Of a stretch of 64,000 nucleotides of DNA, positions 53,034 to 60,638 are shown one piece after another. Position numbers and translations under genes: made by a program. The notes beneath the pieces were generated by a model. It saw only the letters and a list, made by a program, of their open reading frames with translations. It ran no database searches and was not told the DNA's origin. How positions within the stretch are numbered: the stretch's first letter is position 1; the number at the start of each line of letters is the position of its first letter. Source of the stretch: a virus; the IMG/VR virus record IMGVR_UViG_3300044981_000387, positions 1 to 64,000 of that record. One strand, 5' to 3'.

Positions 53034-53621
53034 TTAGGCCTTATTGTAATTAACAATTCCATCAATAAATCCATACTTCATAGCTTGCTTTGCATTAAAA
53101 AAGACTCGACGATCGAAATCTTTTCTTACCTGGCTGATGGTCTTTCCAGACGTACCAGCCAAAATATCCATTAAACGATCGTTATCCATTTTATGTTGCT
53201 GCATTATAGCAGCAGCGCCTGGTAAATCGGTATGCATATGCAAACCTGGTAATAATTGGGTAGCTGCAATAATAGCATGCTTAGTAGCAAAACGCATCCC
53301 AGGCGCACCACCCGTCAATAAAATTAAGGCCTCATCCATAGCCGCACCAATACAAACCGTTTCAATGGGAGCCTGAATCATTGTCATGACATCGTAAATC
53401 ATAAAAGCATTACGAATATCACCACCATGAGAATTGATGAAAAGCGTAATTTTTTTATCAGGATCTTCACTATCCTTTAGGAGCAAAGTAGCTACCATAT
53501 CAGTGGCTAATTCGTCATGCAGCTCTTCACTCAAAAATAAAATACGGTCCTGTGCCAGCTTCTGATAAACATCCATTGCCACATCGCCATTTTCTGTTTG
53601 CTCTAAAACTAGTGTATTCAA
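53034..53621 (-). CDS. catalytically dead ClpP paralogue (ClpR-like)
   Basis: 195 aa with the ClpP scaffold: ITLFINSHGGDIRNAFMIYD, CIGAAMDEALILLTGGAPGM, and FNAKQAMKYGFIDGIV. At the catalytic Ser the sequence reads AAMDEAL (Asp), and at the catalytic His it reads IIAATQLLP (Thr). The Asp remains (KDFDRR). It should form rings with the active partner encoded 2 bases downstream, much as ClpR subunits do in cyanobacteria and plastids. The mixed-ring idea is inference. Confidence 0.82.
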   Translation of the reverse strand: MNTLVLEQTENGDVAMDVYQKLAQDRILFLSEELHDELATDMVATLLLKDSEDPDKKITLFINSHGGDIRNAFMIYDVMTMIQAPIETVCIGAAMDEALILLTGGAPGMRFATKHAIIAATQLLPGLHMHTDLPGAAAIMQQHKMDNDRLMDILAGTSGKTISQVRKDFDRRVFFNAKQAMKYGFIDGIVNYNKA

Positions 53622-53623
53622 GA

Positions 53624-53977
53624 TTATAACCTCTTTCGTTGTTTTTCTTCAGTTTCTCGGTCTTCTGCACAAGAGACACAGGTTTGGAAGTGTGGATTAA
53701 GAATCAGTCTTTTTTCTGGAATAGACTCCTCGCAATCTTGACATAAACCATAAGTTTGTTTATCAATGCGTTGAAGGGCATCGTCAATTTGCTTGAGCTT
53801 AAAAGTAGCACGAGAAGTGAGACGATTATTCATTTCCGCAATCATGGTGCCTTGGATTAAATCCGTCTCGTCTCCCTCTGTGTCTATATCTCGTTCCTGC
53901 TGAACCTGCGCCAAAATCTCTTTCTTTTGTGATAATAACAGCTCTTTCATTTTAGTTAAAAAACTTTTGTTTAACAT
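53624..53977 (-). CDS. DksA/TraR-type zinc-finger protein
   Basis: 117 aa. A coiled-coil N-terminus (LLLSQKKEILAQVQQERDID) is followed by CQDCEESIPEKRLILNPHFQ then TCVSCAE, the four-Cys finger of DksA/TraR. DksA family proteins enter the RNA polymerase secondary channel and change promoter choice. It could reprogram host transcription. It starts the dead-ClpP/ClpP run, with only 2 bases to the next gene. Confidence 0.82.
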   Translation of the reverse strand: MLNKSFLTKMKELLLSQKKEILAQVQQERDIDTEGDETDLIQGTMIAEMNNRLTSRATFKLKQIDDALQRIDKQTYGLCQDCEESIPEKRLILNPHFQTCVSCAEDRETEEKQRKRL

Positions 53978-53978
53978 T

Positions 53979-54371
53979 TTATATAAACCTCAAATCAGAA
54001 ATGGGCACCGTAATAGTCCCCTTGGGTGATGGTAGATTTTTATCATCTATCCTTTTGATAAAGACCAAATATGCATGGTTTTCCGGTTCCTGCAACAAAA
54101 AAGCATCTACTAACCAGTCATTGTAGGTAGCTCGTTTGGTTTGATTGGAAAACTTGAGAACACGATTATTCTCAATTATTTGCCTTTTCTTTTTGTAAAA
54201 TGGGCCCAATACTTCTTTAGGTTGAAAAGCAATTTGTTCTACAAATAAATCAGCAGCTTCTTTAGGAGTTTCCGCTGCAATTACTCGTGTCATTAGCTCA
54301 TTATTACTAGAAATACCAACACAAACAAACACAGTTTGGCGGGCGCCCCTTCTTCCACTCATTTTATTCAC
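53979..54371 (-). CDS. unknown 130-aa protein
   Basis: A basic N-terminus (MNKMSGRRGARQTVFVCVGI), then a compact alpha/beta domain with ETPKEAADLFVEQIAFQPKE. One base separates it from the DksA-like gene. No family is recognised. Confidence 0.55.
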   Translation of the reverse strand: MNKMSGRRGARQTVFVCVGISSNNELMTRVIAAETPKEAADLFVEQIAFQPKEVLGPFYKKKRQIIENNRVLKFSNQTKRATYNDWLVDAFLLQEPENHAYLVFIKRIDDKNLPSPKGTITVPISDLRFI

Positions 54372-54385
54372 CTATGTTAAAATTG

Positions 54386-55138
54386 TCAAGACGACAATTT
54401 TTCTAAAATTTTAGTTTGATGCCTAATTCTCATTGTCCCATCTAAAATATTCTGTTTAGCTGAATAGGGGCGTAAGTTCTCTAATGCCCAACATTTTTGG
54501 AAATTATCGTCATTCATAGAAGAATAAGGTAAATCAGATTGAGGAACTATATGATCAATATTCCACTTCCAAGTTAAAGGGTTATTATCGTCCCACGTCT
54601 TAGGATCATACTTTCCCTGATTATCCCAAGTCATCCATAGCTCGAATTGTGCTTCTAAATGTTCTTTTAATTCTTGAATTGAATATAATAAATGTTGAAG
54701 GCACGATCCCTTCTTCTTACTATTAGCTCTTTTAATTGCCGCTCTTATAGAGGCGGAAACAATAGTTCGCAACCTAAATGCTGGATCATTTTGAGCGCGC
54801 ACTTTAAGATATTCTTTATCATAAGTTTTATGATATTCTTTGTTATATTCTTTTTTAGCTATTTTGGCATCTTCATTTTCTTGAAGATAGAGTTTTTGAC
54901 ATTCTAAAAGGTGATCTTTATTTTCTTGATAATAATTTTTATGTTGAATATCTAATTGTTCTTTATTTTCTTGATAATATTTTTTACCATATTCTGATAT
55001 ATGTTCTTTATATTTTTGACGATTTTCTTTTTGACAAGACTTACACTTACCATTTTTTCTTACTAATTGTGATTTAACAAATTCTGATATTGACTTTTCT
55101 GTTTTACATTTTCTACAAATTTTAGTATTTGCGTTCAT
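54386..55138 (-). CDS. HNH endonuclease with Lys/Tyr-rich repeat arm
   Basis: 250 aa. The N-terminus has a CRKCKTEK...CKSCQKENR knuckle. Residues 45-105 are a repetitive YYQENKE.L/H.K.Y arm. The C-terminus holds the HNH core WKWNIDHIVPQSD, then CWALENLRPYSAKQN. It is a homing-type nuclease inserted between the 130-aa and HU-like genes. GGAGGCACG precedes the ATG and a TGATATATA element lies just upstream. Confidence 0.8.
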   Translation of the reverse strand: MNANTKICRKCKTEKSISEFVKSQLVRKNGKCKSCQKENRQKYKEHISEYGKKYYQENKEQLDIQHKNYYQENKDHLLECQKLYLQENEDAKIAKKEYNKEYHKTYDKEYLKVRAQNDPAFRLRTIVSASIRAAIKRANSKKKGSCLQHLLYSIQELKEHLEAQFELWMTWDNQGKYDPKTWDDNNPLTWKWNIDHIVPQSDLPYSSMNDDNFQKCWALENLRPYSAKQNILDGTMRIRHQTKILEKLSS

Positions 55139-55152
55139 CGTGCCTCCTATAC

Positions 55153-55485
55153 TTATATATCACTTGGAGGCAAAGTTTTGTCAAGATCCAAAAATGAAAC
55201 CAATTTTTTATGAATTGAAGGTGCTAATAAAAATCGCATTATGCGATGTCCTGGCGACAATACCATTTGTCGTAATCGAACATTATGATACCATCGTGGC
55301 TTGGTTGGTTGAAGGGTAATGTTTCCTAAATTAACTATCTTAATTGATTTCCCTTGACGCAAATCTTTCAATATTTCCTCAAACAAAATATTGATAACAG
55401 CCAATACATGATAACGGTGTAATAATCGTTTAATTTTACGATTAACATAGCGCCATAAATCTCGTTTACTAATGCTAGATGACAT
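55153..55485 (-). CDS. HU/IHF-like DNA-binding protein
   Basis: 110 aa. The HU pattern is visible: INILFEEILKDLRQGKSIKI, VNLGNITLQPTKPRW, a beta arm of about 20 residues, then RFLLAPSIHKKLVSFL. The N-terminal helix pair is longer than in HU and more basic. It would bend or coat phage DNA. A second distant relative is at 57141. Confidence 0.65.
   Translation of the reverse strand: MSSSISKRDLWRYVNRKIKRLLHRYHVLAVINILFEEILKDLRQGKSIKIVNLGNITLQPTKPRWYHNVRLRQMVLSPGHRIMRFLLAPSIHKKLVSFLDLDKTLPPSDI
55154..55162 (-). promoter_or_regulatory. TGATATATA motif before the HNH gene
   Basis: Minus-strand TGATATATAAGTATAGGAGG: the motif is followed by a strong ribosome binding site and the ATG at 55138. It overlaps the 3' end of the HU-like gene. 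Confidence 0.4.
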
Positions 55486-55487
55486 GC

Positions 55488-55859
55488 TTACTTTTCATAA
55501 ATTGATGACTTACGATTACCCTTCATTCTTCTTAACTTGGGCCAATATCGATATTTGAGGACATCAGAATATATATCCTTGGTGGTATCAAGTTCCATCT
55601 GGATACCTTTATACTTCGTTACACTATTATCTATTAGACTACCATGAATACTTCTAACGCGTCCATCATCATCCGCAAAGGAGATAACGGCGGCACGACA
55701 ATTAGAACAAGCTTCGGTAATAGAGTTATCAATTGAATATGTATTCAACCTATCTTTTCTATGAAAAGATTTGCCACACATAGTGTGATAATAACCGCGC
55801 GCTGTTAGCCAATTAATATAATGTATCTCGCCTTTACGAGTTTGTAAACAAGCAATCAT
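55488..55859 (-). CDS. unknown 123-aa protein
   Basis: Cys/His residues (YYHTMCGKSFHRKDR, then EACSNCRAAVISF) suggest a zinc site. The C-terminus is basic (YWPKLRRMKGNRKS). It overlaps the 150-aa gene by 4 bases and precedes the HU-like gene by 2. Function is unknown. Confidence 0.55.
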   Translation of the reverse strand: MIACLQTRKGEIHYINWLTARGYYHTMCGKSFHRKDRLNTYSIDNSITEACSNCRAAVISFADDDGRVRSIHGSLIDNSVTKYKGIQMELDTTKDIYSDVLKYRYWPKLRRMKGNRKSSIYEK

Positions 55860-56308
55860 AACATTATTCCTAATAAAAACTGCATATATTCATCAAACTT
55901 TTCGCCCCTAATTAAATCGCTACCAGATTTAGTTATTATCTTGGCTTCCATTAACTGTTTGTGGCAAAACTTAAGTTCCGAAGGATCTACGGAAAACAAA
56001 CCCTCTAAAATATAATTATTACCTACACTTTGACAAATTAATTTACAAGTTTGCGGATACTGAAGATTAAAAAAAGAAAGCAGTTTAACTTCTTCTGTTT
56101 TAGGCTTGGGTTTGTCAAAAGTAGCAATGACATCTAATAACTTAGAACGATTAATTTTTATTGCTTCTACTGCCCTAATTTGATCGTCAATTTTTTGCAA
56201 TTCAATTTTAGCCTCCTTAACTATTTCTTCCGGCGTAAGAACTCCACGCCCTACACATTGAGAAATAAAAGAACTAACAAACTCAGGATCAGCTTTCTTG
56301 CCCCTCAT
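55856..56308 (-). CDS. unknown 150-aa protein
   Basis: Helical, with EEIVKEAKIELQKIDDQIRA and a C-terminal HTH-like segment (LEGLFSVDPSELKFCHKQLM) that resembles small winged-helix folds. Function is unknown. It overlaps the 181-aa gene by 20 bases. Confidence 0.5.
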   Translation of the reverse strand: MRGKKADPEFVSSFISQCVGRGVLTPEEIVKEAKIELQKIDDQIRAVEAIKINRSKLLDVIATFDKPKPKTEEVKLLSFFNLQYPQTCKLICQSVGNNYILEGLFSVDPSELKFCHKQLMEAKIITKSGSDLIRGEKFDEYMQFLLGIML

Positions 56309-56834
56309 TGTCTACCTCACAGTAAGCATTATGAAAATTAATCATAGTTAATAGCGTCTCATAGTTTTTTTGATAATCAGTGCATTTACTCCAACCCAAA
56401 CCAATATCTTTGAGTTGCTCCATAGCCGCTAAAAAGGTAGCCTGCAAAAAAGTATTACATGGCATCCAATCCTTTTCATTAATGGAAACGGCAATCAAAG
56501 CTTCACTATCGACGGAGGGATCGCAGACTAAATAAACTCCATAACTAGGGTTATCGGTAAATTGTACGATAAGACAAAACTCCGGTATCTCTGAATCTTG
56601 GGAACAATCTCCCAATAAAATCTTGAACTCTTTTTGATCTACTGCGACTTGGCATCCATAAACAGGATTTCTAATAATATCACCACTCTCACCTCTAAAT
56701 AGCAATTTCTGTTCTAACATAAACTCTTTGCTATGCAGAGAACGAGTTTGAGTATAATCAATAAAAGAAGAGGGAACGACTCCAAAATTGGATAAAATAT
56801 GACGAACAATATGCTCCATTAATATTACGTTCAT
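56289..56834 (-). CDS. unknown 181-aa protein
   Basis: A mixed alpha/beta protein (PEFCLIVQFTDNPSYGVYLV, then LVCDPSVDSEALIAVSINEK, ending in an acidic tail). It shares a 1-base overlap with the 105-aa gene. No family is recognised. Confidence 0.55.
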   Translation of the reverse strand: MNVILMEHIVRHILSNFGVVPSSFIDYTQTRSLHSKEFMLEQKLLFRGESGDIIRNPVYGCQVAVDQKEFKILLGDCSQDSEIPEFCLIVQFTDNPSYGVYLVCDPSVDSEALIAVSINEKDWMPCNTFLQATFLAAMEQLKDIGLGWSKCTDYQKNYETLLTMINFHNAYCEVDNEGQES

Positions 56835-57151
56835 TACTTTTTACCAGCTTTTATCACCTGACTTAAAATAACTCTTAAATCGGGCATGCTAAAATCAAGA
56901 GGTGGCAATTTGCTATGAGCCTCTTCAATATATTTCTCAAAAGCAAAATCATTGCCAGCAATTCGTCGAGTAGCTAACTCTTGCATACACATCACACTAA
57001 TTTGTTTGTCGATACTAAAATAACGATCACACACTACCATTTCACATAACTTTTCTGAAGAATATTGTGGAAGATTAGCGCGAACCTTATCTATGTCCAA
57101 TTGAACTGCTTCTTCATCCGAAGGCAACTCTTCTGTTTCTTTATTTGTCAT
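56834..57151 (-). CDS. unknown 105-aa acidic protein
   Basis: The first 25 residues are acidic (ETEELPSDEEAVQLDIDKVR), then helices with MQELATRRIAGNDFAFEKYI. It overlaps the HU-like gene by 11 bases. Function is unknown. Confidence 0.55.
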   Translation of the reverse strand: MTNKETEELPSDEEAVQLDIDKVRANLPQYSSEKLCEMVVCDRYFSIDKQISVMCMQELATRRIAGNDFAFEKYIEEAHSKLPPLDFSMPDLRVILSQVIKAGKK

Positions 57152-57491
57152 AATTCCTCAAAGACGGCGGAGTGGAAACACATGCCTTTAAGGCAGGGAA
57201 TATAACTCCTTTTTTGCGATGGGTAAAAAAAGATAATTTGCAATCAAAAAATAATTTGTTAAAGTTTAACACTTTGCCTAAAATTAACAGGTCCCTAATA
57301 CTAGAAAATACAGCTTTAACAATAATGCCAACTTCTGACTTGTCAATCAACGGATACCTTTGATATACTCGTTCTACTAAATCTTGATTATTCTTAAGAC
57401 TAATGGGATAATTGATATTCATATAATCAACTACTTGTTGATGTGATAGATCCTTAAAGTAAAAGGATCTGGCGATCTTAACCTTCTTCAT
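57141..57491 (-). CDS. distant HU-like protein
   Basis: 116 aa. VGIIVKAVFSSIRDLLILGK then VLNFNKLFFDCKLSFFTHRK has the spacing of the HU core (helix pair, Gly, beta strands), with a Lys-rich arm. Similarity is weaker than for the 55153 gene. First gene of a leftward operon starting at the divergent region near 57.5 kb. Confidence 0.45.
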   Translation of the reverse strand: MKKVKIARSFYFKDLSHQQVVDYMNINYPISLKNNQDLVERVYQRYPLIDKSEVGIIVKAVFSSIRDLLILGKVLNFNKLFFDCKLSFFTHRKKGVIFPALKACVSTPPSLRNYDK

Positions 57492-57622
57492 ACCACTAAA
57501 TATACCCCGACAGAACAGGTTGTGTTGCCCTATATAGACATTCCCCCTACAAGATCCCCCACAGGTTTGTCGAGAAAAAGGTCGCCAATGATGGGTGCAT
57601 ATTATATTAAAATTGTTGAGTG

Positions 57623-57639
57623 ATGCGGCTGTTATAATA
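57623..57639 (+). promoter_or_regulatory. extended -10 promoter of the Dps-like operon
   Basis: ATGCGGCTGTTATAATA; 16 of 17 bases equal the dnaE promoter element (27291-27307). TGTTATAAT is a perfect extended -10. Transcription would start near 57646, leaving about 90 bases of leader before the ATG at 57739. Confidence 0.7.
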
Positions 57640-57654
57640 ACTACACTTACCTAA

Positions 57655-57666
57655 ACCACTGGTGGT
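57655..57666. promoter_or_regulatory. inverted repeat ACCAC-TG-GTGGT, operator candidate
   Basis: A perfect 5-bp inverted repeat 15 bases after the -10 hexamer of the 57623 promoter. Its position suits a repressor site or an early-leader hairpin. Confidence 0.35.
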
Positions 57667-57738
57667 AGTACACTATTTTGATCTAGGATGCTAATAAAAC
57701 TATATATTTATGCCATCCCCATTTCAGAGGACTTTTCT

Positions 57739-58194
57739 ATGGATCAAAGCTGTAAAATAGCTGCACTTTATATAGCTACATTAAAGACTATAGCCCTAAT
57801 CCATCAGCAAAATCATTGGACTACAAAAGGCGATAGCTTTTATGGTGATCATTTATTATTCGAGAGAATATATAATTCTGCTTTAGAAAACCTAGACTTA
57901 GCAGCTGAAAAGTTTATGGGACTATTGGGGCCCGATTGTCTGGACTACACTTTACAGGCAGAATTGCTCCATAAAGTTCTATTGAAGTATAAGAGTCTGG
58001 AGGGCGAACCGCTGTCCATGTCCCTTTCCATTGAGAAAGATTTTCTTAAATTATCTCAGCAGGCCTACGATAGCTTTAAGGAAGACGAGGGCAAGCTGAC
58101 TTTGGGACTTGACGACATGCTAATGGCTATCGCCAGCAAACGTGAAGAAGCCGTCTATTTACTACAACAACCTCTTAGGGGCCACCATGAATAA
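57739..58194 (+). CDS. Dps/ferritin-like protein
   Basis: 151 aa from ATG 57739 (MDQSCKIAALYIATLKTIAL), chosen because AGAGGA lies 8 bases upstream. The Dps pattern is visible: HQQNHWTTKGDSFYGDHLLF then ERIYNSALENLDLAAEKFMG, with the His, Asp and Glu residues of the ferroxidase site. The C-terminal half is helical. It could store iron or shield DNA from oxidants. First gene of the plus-strand block. Confidence 0.75.
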   Translation: MDQSCKIAALYIATLKTIALIHQQNHWTTKGDSFYGDHLLFERIYNSALENLDLAAEKFMGLLGPDCLDYTLQAELLHKVLLKYKSLEGEPLSMSLSIEKDFLKLSQQAYDSFKEDEGKLTLGLDDMLMAIASKREEAVYLLQQPLRGHHE

Positions 58195-58585
58195 AGAAGA
58201 TCTCATTTTACGCCAACTAGTTAAGATAGCTGATAAACAACAAAAAATTATTCAGAAACTAGCTCAAACAGTGGCTGAAAACCCATCTGGCGATATGAAT
58301 ATTACACCTCCTGCTCCTATGCAGGATCCTAATATTGAATATCTAATGGGTGCTATTCCAGTAGCAGCCGCCAATGTAGGTATCAATAATGTGGTAGTTA
58401 TAAGTGTAGATAAACAGCCGAGTGCCCAACCTAACTCGGGAGCTACCATGGATGATACCTATATAGCTCAAATTAAAGGCATTCCAACTAAACAAGGTAA
58501 TACTTTTAAGCAAGTATGGGATAAACAATTAGCCACCCAAAAACCCGATCTAGTGGGACGTGTTGGTTTCGCTTTCGTAAATTAA
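58187..58585 (+). CDS. coiled-coil protein, paralogue A
   Basis: 132 aa from ATG 58187, overlapping the Dps-like stop by 8 bases (ATGAATAA). The N-terminal coiled coil DKQQKIIQKLAQTVAEN is nearly repeated in the next gene (AKQQKIIEKLAQAV). A Pro-rich linker and a beta/alpha domain (VPVAAANVGINNVVVISVDK-like) follow. Function is unknown; a partner of the Dps-like protein by operon. Confidence 0.6.
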   Translation: MNKEDLILRQLVKIADKQQKIIQKLAQTVAENPSGDMNITPPAPMQDPNIEYLMGAIPVAAANVGINNVVVISVDKQPSAQPNSGATMDDTYIAQIKGIPTKQGNTFKQVWDKQLATQKPDLVGRVGFAFVN

Positions 58586-58598
58586 TAGGAGTAGAGTT

Positions 58599-58997
58599 AT
58601 GGATTCTAAAAAAGTTATTGAAAAGTTAGCTGGCATTGTTGCCAAACAACAAAAAATTATTGAAAAGTTGGCTCAAGCCGTACAGCTTCCAGGTAGCGGC
58701 GATCCAGTTTTAAGCGGTGGTAAAGATCCTACCCCTCCGGTACATCCAGCTGCTCCACAAAACTTTCAGCCAAAAACCCCCAATTTGCGTGATGCGGATA
58801 TTATTTTGGCTGCTTTACCCCCAGCTGTTAAACCAGCCGTAGCTAAATTAGAAGTGCATGATAATGATATCTTAGTCAGATTTCATTCTAATAAGGATAG
58901 CGACCAAGCTTTTAATACGGTAATTCAGACTGTTCATAGCTTGCAGGCTGCCAATAAACTATCGGGCCACACCTATCAAGTCAAGCAGGTAGCTTAA
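58599..58997 (+). CDS. coiled-coil protein, paralogue B
   Basis: 132 aa. It has the same layout as paralogue A: a coiled coil with KQQKIIEKLAQAVQ, a Pro/Gly linker, then a domain with LRDADIILAALPPAVKPAVA and VRFHSNKDSDQAFNTVIQTV. Nine bases separate its ribosome-binding region from the end of A. It converges with the gene at 58981. Function is unknown. Confidence 0.6.
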   Translation: MDSKKVIEKLAGIVAKQQKIIEKLAQAVQLPGSGDPVLSGGKDPTPPVHPAAPQNFQPKTPNLRDADIILAALPPAVKPAVAKLEVHDNDILVRFHSNKDSDQAFNTVIQTVHSLQAANKLSGHTYQVKQVA

Positions 58998-59289
58998 TAC
59001 GATATTGTAGTGTCATATTTAGTGCCTCAAAAACATTGATATTGTCAATGAGAGAAATGTGCGTCAAAGTTAATAGAACCTCGCCCAAAGTGCGGGACTT
59101 TATATTTTGACGATCCTCTTCTGACATTTCAGTTCTGGCATCTAGTGCTTTATATAAATTAATTTTTAATAGTAATTCTTCCATCAAAACAGCGGTATTA
59201 GTCTGATTATCTTGATCAGTTTCTTGATGTAGTTGTTCGCATGCATTCCACAGATCATCAAAAGTCTTGAACGTACTATGTTCTGTCAT
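58981..59289 (-). CDS. unknown 102-aa protein
   Basis: An acidic helical protein (MEELLLKINLYKALDARTEM). It overlaps the convergent plus-strand gene by 17 bases and the upstream 62-aa gene by 4. Function is unknown. Confidence 0.55.
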   Translation of the reverse strand: MTEHSTFKTFDDLWNACEQLHQETDQDNQTNTAVLMEELLLKINLYKALDARTEMSEEDRQNIKSRTLGEVLLTLTHISLIDNINVFEALNMTLQYRIKLPA

Positions 59290-59474
59290 TGATCGGAATC
59301 ATCCATCAAAGCAATTTGCATCTCTTCTGTGCCTATTTCAGAAGTATAGATAAGAAACACTACTCCTTGCGAGCAGTCAATGGATACGGGTGCTTTCAGC
59401 TTCCCCACATAAAAGACTTGGTGATTTTTATCTTCTCTTGCACGCAATTCAATAACTAAGTTCTTATTAGACAT
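59286..59474 (-). CDS. unknown 62-aa protein
   Basis: A beta-rich, compact protein (VFYVGKLKAPVSIDCSQGVV, then FLIYTSEIGTEEMQIALMDD). GGAGACAAC lies before the ATG. Function is unknown. Confidence 0.5.
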   Translation of the reverse strand: MSNKNLVIELRAREDKNHQVFYVGKLKAPVSIDCSQGVVFLIYTSEIGTEEMQIALMDDSDQ

Positions 59475-59502
59475 GTTGTCTCCAAATATTCAATAACAGA
59501 TA

Positions 59503-59976
59503 TTATCTTTTGTAAAAATTAATCACATCATTAGAGAGCTTAATGACGTTTAGTTTCTTCCAATGATGACTGAGAAGAGTGGAATATTGGGTATTCAATA
59601 ATTCAGAAACAACGGGTGGATCAAAACTAATACCATTATCTAGAATCTGAAACTCGCGCCCTCGTTCAATTAACGCCTGAGAGGCTAAAGCATATAATGT
59701 GGCGCCCTCTACTAACACTTCAGTAAAGGTCTCTACAAATAGACTATCTTCCAAAGAATAATAGGTAAAAGTAGGTATTTGATTAAACTCCGAAATAGAT
59801 AAGTCAATAAAGCTTTCTAATACCTCTTTAGTATAAATATCACAATCTACATAAATAGTATTACCCTCTGTATCAGAGGACTTGGTTTTACCACTACTAC
59901 GCAGCCTATCTTGAAGAAAAGATACTAAGGTGTCAGAGTTAGTTTGGGCGGTGTCAGAAAGTTTCTTGTTTCTCAT
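59503..59976 (-). CDS. unknown 157-aa protein
   Basis: An alpha/beta protein with YVDCDIYTKEVLESFIDLSI and a helical C-terminus. A TGATATATA motif lies just upstream of the start, with no clear ribosome binding site. A basic C-terminal tail ends NFYKR. Function is unknown. Confidence 0.55.
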   Translation of the reverse strand: MRNKKLSDTAQTNSDTLVSFLQDRLRSSGKTKSSDTEGNTIYVDCDIYTKEVLESFIDLSISEFNQIPTFTYYSLEDSLFVETFTEVLVEGATLYALASQALIERGREFQILDNGISFDPPVVSELLNTQYSTLLSHHWKKLNVIKLSNDVINFYKR

Positions 59977-59983
59977 ATCGACT

Positions 59984-59992
59984 TATATATCA
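59984..59992 (-). promoter_or_regulatory. TGATATATA motif
   Basis: Minus-strand CTGATATATAAGTCGAT directly upstream of ATG 59976; a leaderless transcript or an operator would fit. It lies downstream of the tRNA-Arg gene. Confidence 0.35.
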
Positions 59993-60006
59993 GCAGCTTA
60001 TATTAG

Positions 60007-60082
60007 TGGTGCCCTCAGCAAGAATTGCACCTGCGACATTCGCCTTAGGAGAGCGACGTTCTATCTGCTGAACTATGAGGGC
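60007..60082 (-). tRNA. tRNA-Arg (anticodon CCU)
   Basis: A 76-nt cloverleaf with a perfect 7-bp acceptor GCCCTCA/TGAGGGC, D arm, anticodon stem TCGCT/GGCGA with loop CTCCTAA (anticodon CCU, reads AGG), and T arm GCAGG/CTTGC. The discriminator is A and CCA is encoded. AGG is a rare Arg codon in many hosts, so it may supplement phage translation. Confidence 0.9.
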
Positions 60083-60089
60083 GTTCTAT

Positions 60090-60638
60090 TTATGCCTTAC
60101 TTTTAGTAGGAGACACGATAAGCCACATAAACTTACCTTCAAGGGAAATCTGTGGATTTGGTTGAATTAGTCCATCTAATTCTTTAACGATAAAATCTAA
60201 TTTTTCTTTACCAATATTAGAATGAGTTATTTCGCGACCCCTAAACCTAACCGTAAACTTGACCCTATTGCCATCTTCCAAAAACCCTTTAGCTTGTTCT
60301 AGCTTGTGGTTTAAGTCGTTTTCGTCAGTTGAAGGTCTAAAAGTAAGCTCCTTTAATTCCTGCACCGTTTGGTTCTTTTTGGCAGCTTGTTGCTTTTTCT
60401 TTTCTTCATATTTCATCTTGCCAAAATCGGCGATGCGACACACTGGGGGCACGGCTTTTGGATTAATTTCAATTAAATCTAGACCTTCATCTTGAGCTAG
60501 CTTGAGGGCCTCTCGGGTGCCCATGATGCCACCGTTCTTACCATCACTTAAGATAACTTGAACTTGGGGCACTCTTATATGGTGATTAATACGAGTCCTA
60601 TATTGTTGCTGTTGTTGATTATTGGCGGTGGTCTGCAT
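60090..60638 (-). CDS. infC: translation initiation factor IF-3
   Basis: 182 aa, full length. The N-terminal domain is present (TRINHHIRVPQVQVILSDGK, REALKLAQDEGLDLIEINPK, PPVCRIADFGKMKYEEKK). A Lys-rich linker follows, then the C-terminal domain (LKELTFRPSTDENDLNHKLE, VKFTVRFRGREITHSNIGKE). A short poly-Gln start (NNQQQQQYR) is unusual. It binds 30S and influences start selection and subunit splitting; a phage copy could bias initiation. It overlaps the gene upstream by 20 bases, with a tRNA directly downstream. Confidence 0.92.
   Translation of the reverse strand: MQTTANNQQQQQYRTRINHHIRVPQVQVILSDGKNGGIMGTREALKLAQDEGLDLIEINPKAVPPVCRIADFGKMKYEEKKKQQAAKKNQTVQELKELTFRPSTDENDLNHKLEQAKGFLEDGNRVKFTVRFRGREITHSNIGKEKLDFIVKELDGLIQPNPQISLEGKFMWLIVSPTKSKA

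Larger units (their letters stand above)
57492..57738. promoter_or_regulatory. divergent promoter region
   Basis: About 247 bases between the leftward HU-like operon and the rightward Dps-like operon. It contains an extended -10 (57623-57639), an inverted repeat (57655-57666) and several C- or A-rich runs. No small gene is supported: the plus frame from 57688 lacks a good start. Confidence 0.6.

Noticed and set aside
54692-54907. Plus-strand hydrophobic frame opposite the HNH gene
   Set aside because: Hydrophobic Phe/Ile/Ser runs arise as the complement of the Lys/Glu-rich repeat arm; no start signal.
57492-57622. tRNA or riboswitch in the divergent region
   Set aside because: C-rich runs suggested structure, but no cloverleaf or known riboswitch pattern could be folded by eye.
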